DNA from: Parapedobacter sp042666505
GTDB taxonomy: Bacteria > Bacteroidota > Bacteroidia > Sphingobacteriales > Sphingobacteriaceae
Length of the DNA: 64,000 bases
Assembly: GCF_042666505.1 (NCBI RefSeq)
Contig: NZ_JBHTDN010000004.1
Coordinates: forward strand, 186,001 to 250,000
Reading direction: 5' to 3'
In this document: positions 57,971 to 64,000 of the stretch, piece by piece
Layout of the letters: each line of letters starts with the position of its first letter
Position numbering within the stretch: the stretch's first letter is position 1
Translations under genes and position numbers: made by a program
Notes under the pieces: generated by a model
What the model saw: only the letters and a program-made list of their open reading frames with translations
What the model was told of the DNA's origin: nothing
The model's database searches: none

Positions 57971-60900
57971 AGGAATCGACTTCTACCTATTGCGGGCTCC
58001 AAGGTTGCCGTTGGCGACCTTGGATGCCCTTAATTCAAGTGTCACCACCGAATTACTTGACGAGTACTTTCGAAGGCTTTTCTCCGACGGGGAATTGGTG
58101 GATGCGATTCGGATAGCAAGTGACGATCTGGGAGGTCAGCTTGATTCGTGGTTGAACGCGCCCACGAGCCGTTTACCACAGAAAGTGGGATTGTCATTGT
58201 TTAAATATGTGCTTCGTATGGCAAGCCGGGCGACCCCATTTGGAAAATTTTCTGGAATATCTTTGGGTGCGTTTACCGAGCATTCGGGAATCGGGTTATC
58301 TGGTAAATTTTTGCCCAATGTCCGCTTTGATATGGGCTTTTTAGGCCATATCTCCAAGACGCTGTTGGCCGACGACGCGATCAGGTATACCTCGAATTAT
58401 AAAGTCAATAACAGTTTATACCTTCAGGGAGATCATTACCGGTTTATAGAATGGAAGGATGTCGACGGAAAGAGATCCTTTCAATGGTCGAGGGTTTCAA
58501 AGAATCCGATTCTGCAGAGTGTACTTCAATTTGCCAAAGTGCCGGTTTCGTTCAGGCAGCTGGTAGCCCACATTTCCGGATTGGGGGCGCCGGAGAGCAG
58601 CGCCATGGAATACCTTGACTTGCTGATTAATGAGCAATTACTGGTGTCTGATCTGGAACCTGCAATTATCGGAGGAAATCCTTTCAATACTATACATGCA
58701 AAGGTAAAATTTGCTGTGCAGGATAGCAGCTTGGGCGCTGCCCTTACCAGGTTGGAATCACGTGTTAAGCAGGCCATGGACGGAAAGATCCCAGCCAGTG
58801 CAATCAAATCGGAATTGGGGGTGCTGGAGAACGGTTGGAAGGGTAAGGACGTTGTTCAGGTGGATACACGTATCGAAACCGTTTCGAATGAGTTGCATCG
58901 AAACGTGCGCGACACCATCATCGAAGAGATTGAAGAATTGGTGCCGCTTAACTACGCCCCTCCGCCAAAGCAACTGTTAGCGTTTGCGCAGCGTTTTTCT
59001 TCCAGATACGGCGGACAGGAAGTCCCCTTGATGGAAGCACTTGATCAGGACCGTGGCATTGGTTACGGTGAACGGGCCGGTCAGTATCTGGATGTACACC
59101 CTTTAATTAAAGGGCTTGGACTGACGGTGGATAAGAGGATGGATCACCTGCATAATCAGATCCGGGGAGCGGTGTATTTAAAACATTGGGAGTCGGGCGG
59201 ATTTTCGCCTGAACAACCAGAGGTATTTGTGTCTGAATTTCTACCATCGCTCAATTCAACTATTCATCTTGGTGACTTGCCGGTTACTGGATTTGTGTTC
59301 GGTGAACTTATGGCAAAGGATTTTAATGCGATTAATAGGGGTGATTTCCGTTTCAATTTATTGAGCTGCAGCGGCCCTTCTGCACTTCCGTTGATGACAA
59401 GGTTTTCGCACCTCGACCCAAGACTGGAGTCCAAACTTCGTGACTGCGTATCTTTAGAAGATAGCAGGTGTGGAGATGCATTGATCGCGGAGATCGTCCA
59501 CTTGCCGGAGGACCGGATGGGAAATATTATGCAGCGCCCCCGTCTTCGGGAATATGAAATTCCGTTTTTGGGGAATAGCACGGTTTCGGACGCCTACCAG
59601 ATTCCTTTGACGGATCTCTATGTTTCCGTTAAGGATGGGAAAGTGTGGCTCCGGTCGGGTCGGCTTAACAAGTTTGTGATTCCAAGGCTCAGTTGTGCGC
59701 ATAATTTCCGGTATGGCGTTACCGCATACCAGTTCCTTTGCGATCTTCAATATCAATCAAATGCGCTCGACATTTCATGGGATTGGGGGGAGCTTAAAAA
59801 GCTGCCTTACCTGCCGAGAGTCTCACATAAGCACCTGATTTTGTCTCGTGCGCAATGGCAGATTCCCAAGGGCGCGCTGGAGAGCATGCAATCCGATACG
59901 GATGATGCACTGGTGGATAGGCTGGTCACTCTGTTTAAGCTGCCAGAAATTGTGGTATTGGCAGAGGCCGATAATGAGCTGATCCTCAATCTGACGAACC
60001 CATTTGCCAGGAAGATTTTGGTTGACAGAGTTAAAAAAGGAAATGTAAAGCTAATGGAATGTTTGCTGGACTTGGGCAGTCCGGTTTCAGACTCGGACGG
60101 TCTTCACTACGCCAATGAATTAATCATTCCTTTTTATACCGGTTCGGAGGTTCAGGGAACTCCGGATTTGGGGGATGGGCTGCAAGGCAAACTGGTTCGT
60201 TCCTTTCCGCCCGGAAGCCGGTGGTTATTTGCTAAGATATATTGCGGAGAACGCGATTCTGACTACCTATTAGCCGATCAGATAGCTCGGATTGTTCTTA
60301 CGTTGAAGCAACGGAAATTAATCGAAAAATGGTTTTTTATTCGGTATCGGGACCCCGAACCGCATATAAGGTTGCGTTTTCAGATTAAAGAGGGGTTACC
60401 CGAATCGGTATTTGCTCAGTTGATGGAGGTAACGGCAGAAAATTTGGACTCCTTGGTCAAGTCTGGGGTCATCCATCGGTTTGTCTACGATACGTACGAG
60501 CGGGAAGTCGAACGGTATGGCGAGGATACCATGGAAACCTGTGAAGAAATATTCCGGATTGACAGCGAGTATATATTGCAGGCTATTGCGGATTTCCTTA
60601 GGCCTGATGGGCACCATACTTGTTGGATGTACGCTGTATCGGGAGTAGATGATATGCTGAGCGCGTTCGGTGCGGATGACCAAGAAAAATTGCGTATCGT
60701 GGACACGTGGTTTGACGCATTTGCAATTGAGTTCAAGCTAGATAAGGAGACGAAAAAGAAAATGGGGAACCGGTATAGGGAATTCAGGCCAAAACTTGAA
60801 TCGGTTTTAAACGGGGATGCCGATATTGGTGGGTTGTCGGATGAGCTCAGACAAATCAGGATTTCATGCCTTGTTGATGCATTCATACCCTTTAATGGCC

Positions 60901-61085
60901 TGCAACGGGAAAAGGCAGTAAGTATTTTGGCCAACTTATGCCATATGTACCTAAATCGGATTTTCTTTTCGAATCAGCGCGAAAATGAAATGGTGGTTTA
61001 CCACTTCCTCGGAAAATTTTACCTAGCTCGCATCAAAAAAGATGGTGCGGTTGGTCCCCAAGCGACGGGGGCATGCCTATGCTAA
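57954..61085 (+). CDS. Full-length LanB-type lantibiotic dehydratase (glutamylation plus elimination domains)
   Basis: A 1043-residue class I lanthipeptide dehydratase. The N-terminal tRNA-Glu-dependent glutamylation domain (~1-740) shows GIDFYLLRAPRLPL, ASRATPFGKFSGISLGAF, IPLTDLYVSVKDGKVWLRSG and PRLSCAHNFRYG. The C-terminal SpaB_C elimination domain (~750-1035) shows GSRWLFAKIYCGERDSDYLL and KWFFIRYRDPEPHIRLRF. Both halves are in one chain, unlike split thiopeptide or pinensin-type systems. It dehydrates Ser/Thr to Dha/Dhb on the leader-bearing peptide. ATG 57954 overlaps the receiver gene; TTG 57942 is an alternative. No LanC is encoded nearby. The 3' end overlaps the convergent LytTR gene by 9 bases. 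Confidence 0.93.
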   Translation: MGRGVKGIDFYLLRAPRLPLATLDALNSSVTTELLDEYFRRLFSDGELVDAIRIASDDLGGQLDSWLNAPTSRLPQKVGLSLFKYVLRMASRATPFGKFSGISLGAFTEHSGIGLSGKFLPNVRFDMGFLGHISKTLLADDAIRYTSNYKVNNSLYLQGDHYRFIEWKDVDGKRSFQWSRVSKNPILQSVLQFAKVPVSFRQLVAHISGLGAPESSAMEYLDLLINEQLLVSDLEPAIIGGNPFNTIHAKVKFAVQDSSLGAALTRLESRVKQAMDGKIPASAIKSELGVLENGWKGKDVVQVDTRIETVSNELHRNVRDTIIEEIEELVPLNYAPPPKQLLAFAQRFSSRYGGQEVPLMEALDQDRGIGYGERAGQYLDVHPLIKGLGLTVDKRMDHLHNQIRGAVYLKHWESGGFSPEQPEVFVSEFLPSLNSTIHLGDLPVTGFVFGELMAKDFNAINRGDFRFNLLSCSGPSALPLMTRFSHLDPRLESKLRDCVSLEDSRCGDALIAEIVHLPEDRMGNIMQRPRLREYEIPFLGNSTVSDAYQIPLTDLYVSVKDGKVWLRSGRLNKFVIPRLSCAHNFRYGVTAYQFLCDLQYQSNALDISWDWGELKKLPYLPRVSHKHLILSRAQWQIPKGALESMQSDTDDALVDRLVTLFKLPEIVVLAEADNELILNLTNPFARKILVDRVKKGNVKLMECLLDLGSPVSDSDGLHYANELIIPFYTGSEVQGTPDLGDGLQGKLVRSFPPGSRWLFAKIYCGERDSDYLLADQIARIVLTLKQRKLIEKWFFIRYRDPEPHIRLRFQIKEGLPESVFAQLMEVTAENLDSLVKSGVIHRFVYDTYEREVERYGEDTMETCEEIFRIDSEYILQAIADFLRPDGHHTCWMYAVSGVDDMLSAFGADDQEKLRIVDTWFDAFAIEFKLDKETKKKMGNRYREFRPKLESVLNGDADIGGLSDELRQIRISCLVDAFIPFNGLQREKAVSILANLCHMYLNRIFFSNQRENEMVVYHFLGKFYLARIKKDGAVGPQATGACLC

Positions 61086-61778
61086 ACCAAACCTTCTGAA
61101 AAGTTCGGGCCTGTACTGGGCGCCTACCGGGAGGTCTTTTATCGAACCTTTCATGATGATTTTATTTGCCGCGACTTCCCGTATAAAATCTGTATTGGCA
61201 ATGAAGGATTTATGTATGCGTAAAAACTTGCCTGCCGGAAGGAGCTGTTCCATTTGAATGAGCGATTTTCTGTGCAGAATTTCCTTTTCCGGTGTGGCTA
61301 TGATGACATATTCCTTGCTGCCTTCAACGTAAAATATTTCGTCGAACCGAATAATCACATTATTATGTCCATCTTTTGCCGTGACGAAATCCTTTCGGTT
61401 AGGGGATTGGCGGAGACCGTTTTTTAATCGGTCCTGGGCTTTGGTTACCGCTTTGAGGAATCGGGCATAATCATAGGGCTTGACAACATAATCCACAACG
61501 TCCAGTTCGTAGCTTTCGGCAGCGAAACCGGCATTGGCGGTCACGAATATGAACAACGGCGGATTTGAGAGGTGTTTTCGGAATGCCATTCCGGTAATCC
61601 CTGGCATTGCAATGTCGGAAATCACCAGATCGACGTTTTCGGATTTCAGGAACTCCCATCCGTCTTTCACGTTATCGAAGCTGCCCCTTAGATTCAGAAA
61701 CAGCGTATTACGGATGTTTTCTTCTAAAAAGGATTTGGCGTAGGGTTCATCTTCAAGCGCTATGCAGGTGATCTCCAT
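61077..61778 (-). CDS. LytTR-family response regulator
   Basis: A 233-residue two-component regulator. Receiver domain ~1-120: acidic pocket in CIALEDEPYA (Glu9, Asp10), phosphoacceptor Asp55 in LVISDIAMPG, Thr80 and Lys100 in DYVVKPYDY. LytTR DNA-binding domain ~130-233: FDEIFYVEGSKEYVIIATPEKE, LLPAGKFLRIHKSFIANTDFI and LPVGAQYRPELFRRF. It overlaps the kinase gene by 26 bases and converges on the dehydratase. LytTR proteins bind paired direct repeats. It probably controls the adjacent RiPP genes, inferred from location. Confidence 0.92.
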   Translation of the reverse strand: MEITCIALEDEPYAKSFLEENIRNTLFLNLRGSFDNVKDGWEFLKSENVDLVISDIAMPGITGMAFRKHLSNPPLFIFVTANAGFAAESYELDVVDYVVKPYDYARFLKAVTKAQDRLKNGLRQSPNRKDFVTAKDGHNNVIIRFDEIFYVEGSKEYVIIATPEKEILHRKSLIQMEQLLPAGKFLRIHKSFIANTDFIREVAANKIIMKGSIKDLPVGAQYRPELFRRFGLA

Positions 61779-62862
61779 GATACAATAAATTTAAGGTCAG
61801 TTTAATCCTATAACGGTCAGTATCTTCTATAATTTCAAGAGCATGGCGATCGGGATAATTCAGTGCGAGCCTGCGCTTCACGTTCTCCATACCCGCTCCG
61901 CCTTCTTCCGGAGCAGGAGAACTCCTGTCAACGCCATTTTCTACCCGGAGGATTAAATGGTCGTCTTCTATGACGCATGAAATGAAAATCCACGCGTTTT
62001 GCAGGCTTCTGTCTGGGCCGTGCTTGAAGGCATTTTCTACGAATGGTATCAGCAAAAGGGGCAGGATTCGGTAAGGCTCGTCCGGTTCCTGGATTTCAGT
62101 TCGTAAAGGAAAATCGGTTTTATACCGGATGCGCGCTATCTGGACAAAATTTTTGATAAATTCGATTTCCTGATCCAACGGAATAAGCTCTTTTTTTGAT
62201 TTATAGAGTATGTACCGCATCATTTCGGAAAGCTGCATGATCGTGGTGAGTGCATGAGGCTCCGCAAGTTTTACCATTTGGTAAATCCCGGTGAGGGTAT
62301 TAAACAGGAAATGCGGAGAAATCTGGGTTTTCAGGAAGTTCAATTCCATTGCCAGTTTGTCACGCTCAAGCTTCGTAGTAACGTACGATTGATCAATCAT
62401 TCTTTTCATCAGCCTTGGCCAAAGCGGAAAAGAGATGACGTAGATGTAGTCCAATATAAAAATCGGAAGGTTTCTTGGGTGTAGAAGAGATAAAAGTCCG
62501 CCGTCAAGTACCAGCGAAAGGTACCTTTGCCAATATTCCTGGGCTTCCGGAAGGAGGTTCCTGTCAATCCAACAGGCAATGTAGGTAAGGGTAAGCCACC
62601 AAAAGTACGTGAAAACGACCCACAATCCTGTTAAGACAAACTTTTTCTTGAGTAGCCAATGATTAACTACATAGGATGTCGTAAAGTAAAAAAGAGTCGT
62701 GGTTGCGAAAAGATCTTTGGAAACAAAAAGCCAAGAATGGTTTCCTGCCAACCTTCGGTAATTCATGTAATAGAGAAGGGTCAGGAAGAGCCAAAAAAGG
62801 ACATGGCAAATGACACGTATTTTCGGCGTATACCACCCAAACCAATTAAAGCTGCGTACCAT
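61753..62862 (-). CDS. LytS/YehU-type sensor histidine kinase
   Basis: A 369-residue kinase with four hydrophobic segments in the first ~150 residues (for example VICHVLFWLFLTLLYYMNY and LTLTYIACWIDRNL). Then comes the His_kinase box QISPHFLFNTLTGIYQMV (phosphoacceptor His near 190) and a HATPase domain with LIPFVENAFKHGPDRSL and GGAGMENVKRRLALNYP. It is the cognate partner of the overlapping LytTR regulator. No periplasmic sensor domain is visible, so it may sense a membrane-borne or peptide signal. The 5' side faces tRNA-Asp, insulated by a terminator. Confidence 0.92.
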   Translation of the reverse strand: MVRSFNWFGWYTPKIRVICHVLFWLFLTLLYYMNYRRLAGNHSWLFVSKDLFATTTLFYFTTSYVVNHWLLKKKFVLTGLWVVFTYFWWLTLTYIACWIDRNLLPEAQEYWQRYLSLVLDGGLLSLLHPRNLPIFILDYIYVISFPLWPRLMKRMIDQSYVTTKLERDKLAMELNFLKTQISPHFLFNTLTGIYQMVKLAEPHALTTIMQLSEMMRYILYKSKKELIPLDQEIEFIKNFVQIARIRYKTDFPLRTEIQEPDEPYRILPLLLIPFVENAFKHGPDRSLQNAWIFISCVIEDDHLILRVENGVDRSSPAPEEGGAGMENVKRRLALNYPDRHALEIIEDTDRYRIKLTLNLLYHGDHLHSA

Positions 62863-62989
62863 TTAGATTTTGGCCTAATTTATCTGATCGTAAATGTAGG
62901 AAAAACAGTGGTTATTCGAGAATAATTTTAGCTTTTGGCATATTTCCGCATTGAGAGAAGGGGAACGAATAAAGTTTGAGGGAAAAGAG

Positions 62990-63020
62990 AAACCCTCTCT
63001 AATCATCTTAGAGAGGGTTT
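62990..63020 (-). terminator. Terminator downstream of tRNA-Asp
   Basis: AAACCCTCTCTAA (62990-63002) and TTAGAGAGGGTTT (63008-63020) form a perfect 13-bp stem with a 5-base loop. Reading on the minus strand it is followed by TCTCTTTTCC. It lies 6 bases beyond the tRNA 3' end and separates tRNA/prfA transcription from the kinase gene. Confidence 0.8.
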
Positions 63021-63026
63021 TATCAG

Positions 63027-63100
63027 CGGTCTGGACGGGACTCGAACCCGCGACCCCATGCGTGACAGGCATGTATTCTAACCAGCTGAACTACCAGACC
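63027..63100 (-). tRNA. tRNA-Asp (anticodon GTC)
   Basis: A 74-base cloverleaf on the minus strand. The acceptor stem GGTCTGG/CCAGACC is perfect, with discriminator G. D-arm TTCAGCTGGTTAGAA, anticodon loop CTGTCAC with anticodon GTC at positions 34-36, T-arm GGGTTCGAGTCCC. CCA is not encoded. It is preceded on this strand by prfA and followed by a strong terminator. Confidence 0.97.
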
Positions 63101-63166
63101 TGCTTCCCGTTCGGGACTGCAAATATAGCGTGTTTTCGCTATTTGCAAATAAAAATTTTAAAATAT

Positions 63167-64000
63167 TTATAACGTGGCGCCTTCTTTCATTTTTTCGGCA
63201 TTCTCCGCGAATTGAAGAGCATCGATAATCTCCTGAATATCACCGTCCATGATAGCAGGAAGGTTATACATGGTCAATCCGATGCGGTGTTCTGTCACCC
63301 GTCCCTGTGGATAATTATACGTGCGGATTTTGGCAGAACGGTCGCCCGTTGATACCATTGTTTTCCGTTTAGCGGCAATATCACCATGCTTTTTTTGAAC
63401 TTCCAATTCGTATAGTTTCGACCGCAGCATTTCCATGGCCAGCTCCCGGTTGGCCAATTGGGAACGCTCCACCTGGCAAACGACAACAATTCCGGTCGGC
63501 TTGTGAGTAAGCTGTACTTTGGTTTCTACTTTGTTGACATTTTGCCCTCCGGCCCCGCCTGAGCGGGATGTCTGCATTTCGACATCGGCAGGGTTTATTT
63601 CCACGTCGACCTCCTCGGCTTCCGGAAGCACCGCTACGGAAGCCGCTGAGGTGTGCACACGGCCTTGTGTTTCCGTGTCAGGCACACGTTGCACGCGGTG
63701 TACGCCCGATTCGTACTTCAATTGCCCATATACATCCTCCCCGGTTACTTTCAGGATAACCTCCTTATATCCGCCCGCAGTTCCTTCGGTTACGTCCATT
63801 ACCTCGGCACGCCATCCTTTTTGTTCAAAGTAGCGGGTATACATCCGGTAGAGATCCCCGGCGAATAAAGCAGCCTCATCACCGCCCGTGCCACCACGGA
63901 TTTCCAATATCGCATTTTTGGAATCTTCCGGATCCTTCGGAATGAGCATCAATCGAATTTCCTCCTCTTTGGCCTCCTTTTGTTCCAAAAGAATGTCCAG
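63167..64000 (-). CDS. prfA: Peptide chain release factor 1, N-terminus beyond the window
   Basis: The C-terminal ~277 residues of RF1, which releases nascent chains at UAA/UAG codons. The GGQ motif is in RSGGAGGQNVNKVETKVQLTH, with the Gln that PrmC methylates. The codon-recognition segment is GVHRVQRVPDTETQGRVHTSA, with PDT in place of the more usual PxT variants such as PAT. LEIRGGTGGDEAALFAGDLYRMY is typical of RF1 domain 3. The frame continues past base 64000; the full protein should be ~355 residues. tRNA-Asp follows 66 bases downstream. Confidence 0.96.
   Translation of the reverse strand: MDILLEQKEAKEEEIRLMLIPKDPEDSKNAILEIRGGTGGDEAALFAGDLYRMYTRYFEQKGWRAEVMDVTEGTAGGYKEVILKVTGEDVYGQLKYESGVHRVQRVPDTETQGRVHTSAASVAVLPEAEEVDVEINPADVEMQTSRSGGAGGQNVNKVETKVQLTHKPTGIVVVCQVERSQLANRELAMEMLRSKLYELEVQKKHGDIAAKRKTMVSTGDRSAKIRTYNYPQGRVTEHRIGLTMYNLPAIMDGDIQEIIDALQFAENAEKMKEGATL

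Noticed and set aside
1..64000. CRISPR arrays, prophage, IS elements or integrase genes
   Set aside because: No regularly spaced repeats, transposase, integrase or phage structural genes were seen on either strand.

Overview
The window looks like a chromosomal segment of a Bacteroidota bacterium, most likely of the Sphingobacteriales (Pedobacter/Parapedobacter/Sphingobacterium-like). The reasons are a SusD-type glycan-binding lipoprotein with DUF1735 and DUF1080 partners, TAnnTTTG-type -7 promoter boxes, AT-rich rather than Shine-Dalgarno-rich gene starts, DUF4254 and TIGR04325 proteins, LytTR/LytS regulators and many lipoproteins with short Cys lipoboxes. The genus is inferred, not shown.

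Layout. 1-4.1 kb: 3' end of a polysaccharide-utilisation locus (SusD end, DUF1735 lipoprotein, Tat-exported Gfo/Idh/MocA oxidoreductase, DUF1080 3-keto-glycoside hydrolase-like protein). 4.1-7.5 kb: YkuK-like RNase H fold protein, upp, uvrB. 7.8-23.6 kb: a large glycan cluster. It has a + strand run (DUF4254, GT9, two GT4, a DUF616 protein and seven GT2 genes) facing a tight - strand operon (SAM methyltransferase, GT, TIGR04325 methyltransferase, GT8-like GT, FdtA-like ketoisomerase, DegT aminotransferase), and probably builds LPS core, O-antigen or another surface glycan. 23.9-37.2 kb: S41 peptidases, SixA, DUF255 protein, SlyD, MnmD, RarA, TPR protein, sulfatase, EamA permease and rhomboid protease. 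37.4-40.4 kb: a second small glycan operon (flippase, methyltransferase, GT) whose last two genes are paralogous to the first two genes of the 23.6 kb operon. 40.8-55 kb: core genes (tpx, PagL-like deacylase, pgi, lspA, DksA-like, ileS, IscA-like, glyA, an ECF-type sigma factor, small enzymes).

55-62.9 kb is the most unusual part: a compact, apparently novel RiPP locus. A 58-residue precursor has an FNLD-like leader box and a Cys-free, Thr-rich tail with six consecutive Thr. It is followed by a stand-alone receiver protein and a full-length class I lanthipeptide dehydratase (LanB). A convergent LytTR response regulator and LytS-type kinase sit at one end, and a divergent CPBP protease / membrane-anchored HTH pair lies upstream. 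There is no LanC cyclase, and no dedicated transporter or serine protease is visible. Between the HTH gene and the precursor is about 0.9 kb without an intact gene, holding a frameshifted pseudogene and repeated TTTCGC boxes.

The window ends with tRNA-Asp, its terminator, and prfA, which runs off the right edge. Several intergenic regions carry promoters, terminators or palindromic repeats, notably a duplicated ~95-bp palindromic unit upstream of ileS and a GC-rich structured element upstream of rarA.
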